NCBI GenBank assembly: GCA_013433145.1
Contig: CM024185.1
Span: forward strand, 5,745,001 to 5,809,000
Source of the DNA: Ascaris suum
Taxonomy: Eukaryota > Nematoda > Chromadorea > Rhabditida > Ascarididae
DNA: 64,000 nt
Reading direction: 5' to 3'
Below, one piece after another: positions 41,000 to 53,500 of the stretch (positions are counted from its first letter, which is position 1; every line of letters starts with the position of its first letter). The notes under the pieces are model-generated. The model did not search any database. It saw only the letters and a list, made by a program, of their open reading frames with translations, and was not told the DNA's origin. The translations under genes were made by a program, and so were the position numbers.

Positions 41000-43900
41000 A
41001 TTACTTATATTTCTCAATATCTCTAAACGTTTATCTCTCCTTATATTAGTGCTTCAAAACAGAATCCACTGAGCTTGTCCTGGATTTATAACGTTGTTTT
41101 TTGTCTTTTAGCTTCGATTTGCGTTTTGATGCAGTTTAATCTGGCAATCTTGACACAACTAGAAAACGAGATCTTTTAAGTTAATGAAGAAGAATTAATC
41201 TATGATGGATCATGATGAAGTCAAAAAAAGCATCGGAAGAAACTGCAAGTTGAAATATGCTTCCAAATTCTCTCCCTCATTCTGCCTCCTCCCACCCCCT
41301 CCCAGCCTTCAGCCCAAACCCCATCCAACCCCAATTATTAGAGCTCTTGGTATGTACACATCGAGTCAGGTGGACGTTATAAACGTGTGTGCATTTTACT
41401 ACTATCGAAATGGAGAACGGTAGTCTTTCTTAACCATCAATAAACGGTGGTCTTCTTACCCGTTTTTGTCACTGCAGTAGAATGGAAAAAGTGCATTTCT
41501 TGTCAATTCGCTGTTTTTGGCAAATTTCCCACTTTCGAAATTTATGCAATAAGGAATTATGTGTTGGGATAATATCAGAGAAAGTTGGAATGATTGCAAA
41601 TATTTTTCGAATATTTGAGTATTAAATATTTAAAGGATGTTTTCATCCTTCTATTATGGAAATATCTTAGTCGATTTTAAGCTATTGCTGAACAAAGCTA
41701 AAGGATTCTTCTATTATGGAAAGTATCTTAGTTGAACAAAGTGGTATAAAATAAAGTGAATTTTAAGCTGTAGAGCATGCTCAAAGAGCGATTCGAACTT
41801 TACATAAGGCTGCTGCTATCTGAAGCTTTTCTTTCGCTTCCAACACTATTTCCGGAGCATGTAATTGATAAATAATGGTGATAACAATGCTCCGTCCTTC
41901 GTCCACTTTATTTGCAACAATAATCAGCGTTTCGTTGAAAGCATTCGATCTCTTATTCACTACCCATCATAATCGTTCAGATTGTTTGGCTGTATTTAGA
42001 AATATTTTTGAAATACATAAATTCTTTTCCTTATGTAGTAATGGATATAATTGGATTGCTTAGGCTTCTTGTTCGATAAATGGGAAGTCATAGCATTTCC
42101 TCTTCTTTCCCATATAGAATTATTCACTCTCTAGGCTCTTCTTAATCATAAAACTAGAATATATTCATACAGTCGTTTGATGCTATTCATTAAAAAATTC
42201 ACTAAATGCTATTAACAAATTCATAGCATTTGTTAGAGGAAGCTTATCTAAACTAAAAACGAATATTTTAGTTAAAATTCTAAAGTGAGCTGCTTCTATA
42301 ACGAGATAATCGTTGAACACTTATGATTAGATTTCACTATGTTGAAGCAGTATTTGTCTTAACGAGAGCAAAAAAAAAAAAACGAAACCTAACGTTGCAA
42401 TATTTTGGCGACCATCCACCTAATGCCACGTAGTCGGTAGTCATTAGCGTGTATATGCCCTCCTGCACGTGATCAGCTGTCACCTCAGGTATACATTAAT
42501 CGAAATCACTATCATTACCTAATACAATTACCATTTATATCAACGAATGCTTACAATCTACAACTTCAACATGCACACTTTTCATACGTTCTATGTTGAA
42601 GTAACCAGTCAGGTAACATTGATTTTGAACGTGTTATCAGAATGTGCTGCAAGCTGTATTCAGTAAACATGCGTCTCGATCTGAGACCATAAAGGTATGC
42701 TTCAATAAACAAAGGTATGCTTCAATAACCGTTTACACTTGCACGTTTCGGCAATCTCACCTATAACGATGCAAAGGTACAAAGGTACAATCTATATTTA
42801 TCAAGGTGGAGACATTCTATATTTATCAACGACCATTAGCATGTTGCAGTTGCTGTTTCACGAATCATAGAGCAATGATTTTTTAATCATACTCCACCTT
42901 ATTAATTTTTGGAGAAAGGCACCTTTGGACCTCAACCTTTTCCCACCTTTTATATTTACCTATATCCAGGTGTGACATAGCAAATCAATTGAAGGGCTCA
43001 AGCTTGAGGGAATGTAGGTAGCTTAAAAGTCGATTTTATCTTCTAAGCAATCGTTAGTGACCGGAAATACAAAACTGCTCACCTACAAAATAAATAAACA
43101 AATCATCGAGGTAAATGAATAAACAAATTAAAAGCATCCGATAAGATTAACGTTCGTTATGGCAAACATAAAAACGTGGGAAAAAAACTTGAAAAAGATG
43201 CAAAGCTTTTGATATGTTTCATCGGTCGTAAAGGTGCGAATTGCATTTTTTTGCAAAGAGCTAATTTCAAGGCTGAACGATGTAATGAAATTGAAAAAAC
43301 ACCTAATTGCGGATGAAGAAAGATCTATTCGATGAGATTTTGCATTCCTTAACGACCATGACCGACATTATCGAACCATTTATTCGATACCCAATAAAAC
43401 ATTGCAAGAATACTGCAATTGGAGCATTGCAGAAATGCAAATATTCTGCAACAAAGCACATGATGCCTTCGACTTTCCTTATTTCATATTTTGCAAAGTA
43501 AAGTGGATTTTGAGTTTTATGCTATGGGAAGTTTGAGTTTCTAACGTTGCATTCGACGACCTACGCTAATTCAATGATAATTTTAAAGGGGTTATCAACG
43601 TCCTTTACCCATCTTCAAATGATAATTTCACACAATGCAATTGAATTTCCAAGCCGCATGTGTACGGAACTCTCAAAAATGCTTTTTGGTCCCTTATCGA
43701 TATCATTGAAAGTCTTTTATATCAAAGTATATTTCATTGATGTGATCTTTAAACGGTTTTATTATCATCCATTTTATTGCCTAATGTCACAAATTTGCTC
43801 ACAAACTTCATCTGTTATCTTTTATACATTCTTTAATAACTTCTGTCATGATTTGTGCTCCATTTGAAAGTGAATGTGCAGTGTAATTTTTTTTTTCATT

Positions 43901-45500
43901 TACTCATAAATGCAGCAAATTTTTAAAAATTATTGCATCAGTGTTTTTTATTTCGCTTATTAGTCGAACTATAAATATTAGGATGAGTAAAGACCTCAAA
44001 GATCTAAAAAATATCATTCAAATTGATGGAGGGTTTTTTGACGAGACAACGGATCAAATTGCTAACGATGCAGTAATAGTACTATTTGTTCATCATCAAC
44101 TTCTGAGGAAATAAAATCTTCGATTTCCACTCATCATCTATGAACTATAGATCAACAGCTTTCTATAATGCTCTAACGAATTGATCATAACCAATATCGA
44201 TTATTGCGAAATTATTTAGTAATTTTAAAAAATGTATAAAAGATAAGGTAAGCTGCAAAGAGCTCGAAATATACCTGAGCTCGAGCTATAGCTCGAAGTA
44301 GTCCGAGATAACGATGCATATAGACAAATTGATTGGTCTTGGACAAATTGTGTAAATATATTACTCTAGGATTTCAATTTATGCTTCGATCACAGCTATC
44401 AATTAGCAACAATCGCCGATTCGACATAACTCCATTCTAAATTAATTACACTTATTCTTGGCTCGATATCTTTTTTTGTATCCCAAGATGAATTCTAGTG
44501 AGAATACTTGATAGTGCTTCTTGATAAAAATACTAAAATGCAATTGTTATTCAAAAAATTATTAAGAGTACTTTGTACTTTAAATTAACCTAAATTGATT
44601 TGATAAAGAAGTGATTTTACTTAACTTTAATCTAGTAAGAGTATACTTTACTTTAATCTAAATAAATTTTACCTTGATTTTAATCTATATACATCAAAGA
44701 AATACAAAACAGCAATTATTTTAGTATGGAGCAATTTTTAGCTCTTGTATAGATCACCTTTACACTTCAAATAAAATAATTCCTTTCTGAGTCAATATTG
44801 AGTCCTAATTGGCCAATGAATATATATTTGAGCTATTACTATCAATTCGAAATTGATGATTTTATTTAAAATATTAGTTGATTTTTTTTTCGTGAATAAA
44901 TTTGTTTCTAGCAATTGCAAGCAATTATCGGATCGATAAAATAATAAAAACAACGGACAACGACGATATGCAATTCAAATAATATAATTCTTTAGCAAGT
45001 TTTCTAAATAAACCTTTAAAAGTCGACTTTTTTTTATTTAAGTTGAAAGTCGCAAAAAAAAACACCTCTTTTAGCGAAATTGACCTAAGTGAACAAGTGT
45101 TTGCTAATTGCAGGTTTTAAACGGCGCATTTTTTGAGGGGTTTTTTTTGCATCAACTACAATCACGTGGCACATCATTTTTTTTTCGTTGCACCATATGT
45201 CATTACACAACTTTAAGCTGTTAGAGATTTTTGTGAGTCTCAATGTATTCTACGCGATATATATTCGGCTCCAATAGTGGTAAATTCGAGGTTTAAAAAT
45301 ACTAAAGGAGACCTAAAATTTAGATTTAAGTAATTTCTAATTTCTAAAATCAGAGCAGTTCTTTTGGAAAATTCTTAGTAGCCATTATTATCTACAATAA
45401 TATTTATTAACTTTATTCATTGAGTAACGCAACACCATTCATTTCAATATTCAAAATGCACATCTATATTATTGACGAAATTCTATTCGTTCTTCTTCCT
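41000..45500. other. Intergenic stretch with short duplications, no supported gene
   Basis: CTTCTATTATGGAAA-TATCTTAG occurs twice about 60 bp apart (41,648 and 41,708). A 20-bp unit containing AAAGGTATGCTTCAATAA is tandemly doubled at about 42,690-42,730, followed by doubled CAAAGGTA (42,773-42,789) and TCTATATTTATCAA. A plus ORF at 43,313-43,501 (MKKDLFDEILHSLTTMTDII at its start) is the only protein-like frame and has no family or splice support. Confidence 0.45.
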
Positions 45501-45523
45501 CTCTCATCGTCGTCGTCTGAATT

Positions 45524-45983
45524 CTAGAAGGTGATTTGATATGACTGCATGATCACTTGGGGCTGTTTTGAAGTTGGTTCTTTTTTTTTCAAACGTTTTT
45601 GCCGCGTATGTGAACGATCACAGTGGTCGCATGTTATAGAAGCTAATTATTTACATTTAATTCCAAAAGCTTTACAATCATTCAAATATTCAAACACAAA
45701 AATAAACCTCCCGGGAGGGGGAGGGGGAGAGAGAAGCGAGGGGGTGTAACTCATTATTAGGCTGAAACTTACAATTAAACATTTGCCATTCACTTTGCTT
45801 ATAGTGATCGAATAGACTATTGCTGAAAAGATTCGCTCCTGAAATGTGTAGAACATTAGTAAATGAGATGCTCCGATAGATTCCAGTATAATCCTGGATT
45901 TTGCTCTGCACTAATCTCGACGATTGGAGCTTCGAAGTTGTCGTATGCGAATTTAATAATTCATTCGATAGAGAATAAGGCAT
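45524..45983 (-). CDS. Unidentified 109-residue protein with a C-x2-C motif, two exons
   Basis: Exon 1 is 45,983-45,773 and exon 2 is 45,642-45,524. The donor is GTAAGT and the acceptor ATAATTAG, leaving a 130-bp intron in phase 1. The ATG lies 14 bases after TTGAATTTTTAG, a good spliced-leader acceptor. Exon 1 gives 70 polar residues starting MPYSLSNELLNSHTTTSKLQ, and exon 2 adds SITCDHCDRSHTRQKRLKKK, a basic stretch, and a final QSYQITF before TAG. C-D-H-C-D could be half of a zinc site, and the basic run could serve as a nuclear signal, but one C-x2-C pair is not enough to name a domain. There is no signal peptide. The intron carries a G/C-homopolymer-rich tract. An alternative acceptor (GAATTCAG) would give a much shorter tail. 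Confidence 0.45.
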
Positions 45984-46009
45984 ATTTAATAACGTCACTA
46001 AAAATTCAA

Positions 46010-47570
46010 ATGCTCTTCAAAATAAAGAAATTATATGCTTAAAATAGATTGCAAAATAATCTTGGAATTTACACAATGAGCAGCAGCACAAAACGTTTCA
46101 CTTATCTTTGCGATTAGCGGCAATCTTTTCATTGATATGTAAGAGGCAGTTTTTTCCGACGAAAATGATCACCTAAGAAGCGATACATAAGGTGTTGAAT
46201 TGTACCTTTAAAGGTGATCAATAATGATCAAAAAGCAAACAAGATAATAATAATAATAATAATTTATGTGATGAGTATATAAAAGTGCAATAAAACCTGT
46301 CAATATGGAAAGGTGTGGAATATAAAAATTACGTTGAATGTGCACTCTGTGAACTTCAATAGTGCGCTATATCGCATCGCATAAAAAGCACCACCCAGCT
46401 GCAAATAAACGCTTCTCATGGCGATTATGTTTTACACTCGTTCACTTTTGCTTTCATAATGCTTTCGACAATTCTTTGAGCGTAACGTTTTCCCACTCCT
46501 TCCTTGGACTTTCATAGGAAATTCCTTTCTTCTCGAGATATCCTTCTTTTGTAGGCTAAAATTTGTTCTTGAGGAATTTCCGTCCTTTTAGGACATTTCC
46601 TTCGCAGTATCCGGTTAGTAACGAATCATAGTTCATTGTCTGTTAGGATGTTTTAACTAAATTGCAACATGCATTTCCTTTTATTTACTACAAATAATTT
46701 GTGCGAATTAATCAACTATTCAAATAGAACAGTTATAGGAATAAATATCCATATTTAAAGAAAGATTTCAAAAATCTCAATTCAAAAAATATTACTCAAA
46801 GATTTCTCGTTTCATGGATTAATTTCAATTTATCGTCTAACGTTTATTCAATATTCGATGGGAGTAAATTTCACAAATAGCGAAATCTTTTAGGAAGAAA
46901 CATATGAAGTGAGCATCGCTATCGTAATTGTAATGTATCGGGCTAAAATAAGCATTTTTTTTCGACTGGGCTTTCCAAATTGTAATTATTACTCTGTAAT
47001 TATCCGTTACTAAGATTTGCCGTTATTATAATAAATCGAGGTCTTTAAAGAAATGAGAGCAAAAAGACTTTTGAATTTTTAATTTGCTTGAAATGTTTTC
47101 AATGAAATCTATAAATGAATTCGTTATATGCAATTAGTGAATGTATATTTTATGTTGTCTTAAAGGAATTCTAGAGATTTTAACAATATGATACAGGTAA
47201 AATACAGGTAAAAACAATACCTATCAAAATTTAGCACATCCACTTGTTGCCAATCAAAGTACTATAAATTACTATAAACTAGCTGAATAGCACGTCTATC
47301 AGTTATAACTAAATGGTAATTGAGTTATTTATGGTAATATTATTATACGAGCAAATTTCACTGAATAAATCCTTCAAGAAAAATCCTTATTTATTATTTA
47401 TCGAAATTATTTACTCATTTATTAATTACTGTTATTTATTTACTTGTATTCATTTTCATATTATACATTTAACTTCAAATAATCGTGTATTACCTTCGCG
47501 TAAGTCATAAAGCTATGGAAATACATATTTCGTGTACCCTTTAAATGGCGAAGGGTCAAGCTTTATAGTA
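46010..47570. other. Intergenic stretch, nothing supported
   Basis: Contains a short (AAT)n run at about 46,243-46,262 and otherwise AT-rich sequence up to the transporter gene. Confidence 0.7.
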
Positions 47571-47572
47571 AA

Positions 47573-47583
47573 TTGAATTTTAG
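47573..47583 (+). promoter_or_regulatory. Probable spliced-leader trans-splice acceptor
   Basis: TTGAATTTTAG ends eight bases before the transporter ATG, and no coding exon is seen upstream. The same arrangement stands before the minus-strand gene at 45,983. Confidence 0.6.
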
Positions 47584-47590
47584 TATAATT

Positions 47591-50500
47591 ATGTCGCATC
47601 CAAGTAAAAAATCGAACTGCGAAGGTGTGGCATCGATATCGAGTAAACTTGATATCCATTATGAACGAACTGAAATAGGAACCACTGATGTAAGTTTTTC
47701 AATTTGCATTTTATCATATAATTTGCATATCGACTATATAATGGACGATTTGCATATACCATTTTTAGTTAATTTGTAATGAAGCATTAAATTCTTTTTG
47801 TGCAAATTTAGTATTACTTCCTGAACTGCATACTTTATTTATAAAAAAATAATTATTACTGAAACATTCATTGAATGCATCTAGAGAATATTCAAACCAA
47901 TAACTATTGAGATAAGAAAAGTTTGTTTCATCAGTTATGATATTGAAATAACTTTGAAATAAGAATTTCGCCTTTTTTTTTTCAATTGTTAGAGAAGAAA
48001 TAAACGAAGTTGGTGAGAATAAAAAACTAGAGGAAACAAATAAATCGCTTTCTTTCATTCGAGAGATCATCAAGGAATTAAACTATCTCTTGCTAAATCC
48101 TCTCAATAGATTTTATTTGCAATCTTCCGCAAACGGATGGAAAATACATTGATCCTAAATTGATTCAACATCCGTTTACTTTCAGCTTTCAGAGTTCTAA
48201 GTTCTAACCTTAATTGCCGCTTCATTCAGCCAATAATCGCTATCTTGGGTCCTATAATTAATTTTTTAATCGTCATTTGTTGCGAGATTTTAGCTGAATG
48301 GTACAGCGAGTAGCGAACGACTATTTTCAAAAGAAAGTGGCCGAGGCTTAGGTTGGGCAACAACCGCTTTCTTTATTGTTGCCGATCTTGTTGGTGGCGG
48401 TGTTGTTGCGATGCCTGTTGGTTTTATCCAAACAGGTAACCCGGATGCATCATTTCAATAATACTATCGCTTCTACATTTATACCTTTCGATAAACTCTT
48501 CTTCCTCCCAAGTATTTGTAATGACCTAATTTATTATACTCAATAAAGGAAGCAAGTTTATATTTGAGCAATTTGACGTTGAAATTCAGAACTGATGCTA
48601 TGGAATTGCTCAACGAAAAGAAAATATATGATCGAATTCGCAAAAAAGGGCTATAAGAAGTTACTTTAGAAGAACTTCAGAATCCTTTCTACTTACGACA
48701 ACTTCTGCACTACTTGTAATGAATATAGCTTTAGGTTAGGTGGATGGTTTTTCCATTCAGTAAACCAATCGGACTAATGCTTAAATAGTCGCTAAATGCA
48801 TACATACCTGTGCTGAGAATGAGGATGAATTACGGGGAAATGGGATTAAATACGAGAAATTGGGAAAAGCCACTATCCCATTGAGGTTGCAGCCTAATGC
48901 GCGAGTATAATAATGCTGCTTATCATGCCCCGTCTCTAATGAAAAATATTTGCGTGAAAGTGCTGTACCTATTCTATATTTTATGCATTTGGCGCGAAGA
49001 ATCGCACTTCACATGTAATTGTATTCAATATATAATTCTGCTTAACATTTTGTGTATATAATTGTGTAATTCATTTGTAAATTTTAAGGGCTTGCAGTCG
49101 GAATTATATTCATGTTGGTTATTTGTTGCTTCTTCGCTGGAACCGGCTATCAACTTGGGCAAAATTGGGTAATCATGCAAGAAAGGTGGCCCATATATAG
49201 GAAGCATTGCAGGAAACCTTATCCGGAAATTGCGCTACGAAGTATGGGAGTTCGAATGAGGTTCGCTTTAACTTTCAACGTTAACTTTATATCAAGTTTA
49301 AGCGCAGCTAGTGACCATTGCAATCCACATTGCTATCCAACACACCACAATATTAAAGCATATCGGCTATGCACGTTCAATGAGAGCGATTTCCTATGCG
49401 CCAAACGCCTGGCACAATGTCCACAATTTTATAGGATTTTGCAAATTTGCCGTGCAAATTGGCATTATGGGGATTTTATGTCTATGCATCTATCGTTTCG
49501 TATCGTTTATGAGCGGTCGATTGTCAGTGAACACTATCCAGACTCCTTGGCTGCGTCCTACAAATCACTCCGCGCAGAACCCCCATCGGGATGAGGGGTG
49601 CGAAGTGAGTCCCTCTGCCCTCTCCTATGCGGAGCAACGATAAATCGACTCGTCAGCATCCGACAGGCAAGAGACGGGTGTATGTTCTAACTCTCGACGC
49701 GCCCGTATAATTTCTTATCTTAAGCGGAAACAGCAGTGATAATATAGGGACATTTATCTGTGTAACGAATGCATTGTTAATTGAAATAAAGTAAAGCATA
49801 TCTATGCACGGTATATGTATTGGTGTGCCGGTCTGTAACAGTTTTCGGAAGGAGGCTCCTGCGAACGGGGACCGCCACCACGTGAAATGATGAATCATAA
49901 AACCTATGGCGGAGAGGAGTTGATTTCTCAGAACCCCACCCGGTGGGTGGAATAGTCTCGAATAGCAGTGAGCCTCTTTCGGGATTGGTACTATGCTGCA
50001 TATCCGTCTATTTCTCTGGCAGACGAGATTTTTTCTTCACCAGGAGCAAGGCAAATATGAGAGCATAGGACGGATACAAACTCCGGCAGCAACCCAAAGC
50101 TTCTTGATATGCTACGAGTGTTTTCGTTCATTCAAGACATGCTTCCATTTCACATCATGGGTTTCCGTTATATTTTTTAACTGTGTCCATATTATCTCGG
50201 CATCAAATTGTTGTTTCTGTGCTGACACATTGGTGCCACGCTGCCTTTCAGCGTTTCCTATTCCGACGCTGCGTCAAGCAGTTTTCTCGTGTTCTCTGAC
50301 TTAATGGAGAATTTTTTTTAGCCTGCCATCTCAGAAAATACCGCTTCTAATATCCCTCGTAGAGGTGACGAAAGCCAGCGGGGCACCCATGGGGATCCCC
50401 GCAGGAGCGAGGGATTTTTTGATCAGGGAAGTCCAAAATTTATGGTCGGTGTTAGGGCGGAGGCCCGGCGAGGGGTGGGGACAGCGATGAACTGCGAATA

Positions 50501-53500
50501 CTAGTCTATATACCCCCAATCAGTTCTGGAACCGCTGAAACTAGAGTCATATCCGATGGGTATAATATGCAACTTAGATTAATTACAATAGGAAATCACA
50601 ATGTGATAATAAATTAAAATTTTTTTCTTATCTCTTGGAATTGTTTGCTTAGATAAACCGAAGCTGTTCTAACACGTTTTTCCACTTATCCAATCCCCCA
50701 TGTATATGTGAACAAACAGTTATTAAGTTCTTTGAAAAAAAAAATCATTTTTAACGTTGTGGTATAAGAGCACCTATCAAAGTCACCTAACAAAGGGTTG
50801 ATTAATGTAGAGTTGAGTATATGCAATTCGAAAATCGGTAATCAGAGAGAATATTCGACTAAGAATTTCGAAGACCACACCTTTAATTTTTTGAGGTGGA
50901 AGTTATAGCAATCCGATTATATTCAAATACATCCAGATGCATGCCTCCTAGAATAGATTTTTTTTCAATTCTTAACAAACATATAAATAAACAATAGAAA
51001 ATTTTAGATGGGTTGCATATTTTTGTGTATATTTCACACAATTCGGCACAACAGTGGTATATATATTACTCGCTGCACGAATAATTCGTGATTTTATCGC
51101 ACAATTCGGTACTGATATCCACTTATGTTATATGTTGATTATTATTTCGGTTTGCATTCTACCTGTCACATACCTGAAATCTCCGGCCGATTTGTGGTCA
51201 GTTTCATTGTATAACTAATGTTTCCTCATTTCTTCATAGAAGTAGTCTCATGATCACTACTTGATGATAAGTGGGAACATTTTCCGCAGACGGGAACGAA
51301 TCCGCGACGTTTTGATTGCTAAGCGAGTTCTCAATCATTTAAACTTAGCAAAAAAATTTGATCACTGAAATCATTCACTGAAGCATGGTGGTATGGCGAA
51401 TTCTGCTGGTGTGCGAATATCGCGAGTTCGTCACAATATGCACGGAAGGTTTTCATTGGTTTTCAATCCTGGGTTATCATATAAGCCTGAGAAAGAGCGC
51501 CCCATATCTTAACGGCGCATCGAGAGAGAAGAAGATAGCGAAGCAGTGGAAAAGAAATATATGAATTAGAGCGAGTTTGGTATCCTTTCCTGGTCTTACA
51601 CAGAATAACTGCTATATCTTACAGATACCAGTACACGACAGCTTGGAAGGGGTGAAACGAGACCTGAAAGGGCAGGTAGACGGTACTCAGGGTAACAGAA
51701 ATCTCTATGAGATAAATAGATCACGGATAAAATATAGGCACAAGACGATACCACTACTGGACAACATCAAGCAGAACATCGCCTTATAAGGTGTTTTTGT
51801 CACTTGCTGGAATTTAGGTTTGTGATTGTTGTGGCGATGGGGTGCACGATTGCAGCCGTGATCCTCATCCTAGTAAGCTTGGGCATCGACCTTAGCGGAT
51901 GCAAACCACATGCCAACTATCCGCCAATCACATTCCTTAATGCGCTGCTCAGCTTAGGCACCTTTCTTTTCGCTTTCAATGGTCATCACGTTTTCCCTTC
52001 CATTCAGCACGATATGTACGATCCAAAGGAATTCACCAAATCCATCATCCTTGGCTTTATAAGTTAGTTTCTTTTCGCTCAAATCTTACTTTAACGCATG
52101 TATTAAATGGATAATTTAGATTTTATAAATTTCATCTCTCAAAGGTTAACTTTGATGAATTATTTGAGGTAAAGAATAGCTGAGAAAAAACACAAAGTTC
52201 CACTCGATGATTATACTATCATCTTAGCTTGCATTCTTTTTATGCCTATTCGCGTTATTTACGTTGTTTTCTCTTTCAATGAATCTAACAACTGTTGCTA
52301 TGTTCATATTGTAAGTACAATAACTGCAATTCACTCTTATAGCCAACCTTCTAAGAGCGCATCACATTAAAGCAATAATATAACTTAATGGCCCAAGGCC
52401 TAGAGAAACATCACATAGCTCGCTTTAATGCAGTAATCAGGCAAGCTTTTTGTGTTTGATTGGAGTGTTTTTACCTGTAAATTTCCTTTGCAGGTGGAAT
52501 CAAACCACTCCCGGGCTAAGTGGGCGGATTTTAAATGACCACTGCAAAAAAATTATCATTGTTTATCACTCAGTTCATTGATAGTATTTGATTTTAAAAA
52601 ATTCCGCATTTATCGTGTTTAAAACTAATTTATGCATTCATTTATAGTGGTGGCTTTACTTTATATGCCACTTTCAATATTTGCATATATCGTTTATGGT
52701 GATAGTATGTTGAATTCGGTTATCACGTCTGTGCAAATCGATTGGATACGATATGCGGCCGATTTGGGAATCGCTATTCATTGTGTGTTAACTCTGCTTA
52801 TCACAGTTAATCCGATCAATCAACAAGTTGAAAGCATCTTTCATGCACCACACGGTTAGTGCAATTATTATGTAATACTAGAGAAGACTGATGGAGAAAA
52901 AGGTTTTTGTGATTTATTAACGCATTTGCGTATTATCATTTCAATTAATTAAGCTCTAAATGAAAAGTCACAGCGAAGGAAAGACTTCGTTTGTTGTTGG
53001 TGAAATTCCAATGGGCATTGATAAGAGTCGGTCTCACTTTGAAGTTCGTAAAAAATGAGAGCTTGAAAGATAATGAATGCTAAATTTAGCAGTTTTCGCA
53101 TCCACGCGCTTATCTTTAAAAAAAGTACACGAATTCTTTTGTGCATGGTTCGCCATATGAAGCCTTAGTTCCCATAGAAGTGGTGATTCTGATCAACCTG
53201 CAGCTATGATCATTTTTTAAAGATGAATACTATTGAATTTTAAAGCTGGAAAAAATGCAAGAAAAGCATCCCACCCCCCCCCCCTCCCCCCCCCAAAAAA
53301 ACCGGCAAAAATAGAAACTCAATTAAGGTCGGACATTCACCATAGGATTATTTTAAACGTGAAAGCAGATGATATCGAAATATGTTAGCGCGATATTGCA
53401 GAATTTTGTGTGAAACAAGTGGTGATACGAACAATTGTTATGGCGGTAATTCTTTTCATCGCGTTAACCATTCCCGATTTCACACCTGTAATGAACCTCT

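Noticed and set aside
47765..48073. 102-codon minus-strand ORF in transporter intron 1
   Set aside because: It is low complexity (Ser/Phe/Asn-rich) in AT-rich intron sequence, with no splice or homology support.
49112..49643. Plus ORFs continuing 160 and 110 codons past transporter exon 3
   Set aside because: The true exon stops at 49,260 with an AG/GT donor. The next family motif (W-V-A-Y..Q-F-G) is found in frame at 51,008, so the continuation is intron.
52495..52545. Exon-like GTGGAATCAAACCACTCCC after TTTGCAG in transporter intron 5
   Set aside because: Exons 5 and 6 join in phase without it, and the insert would bring in a stop.
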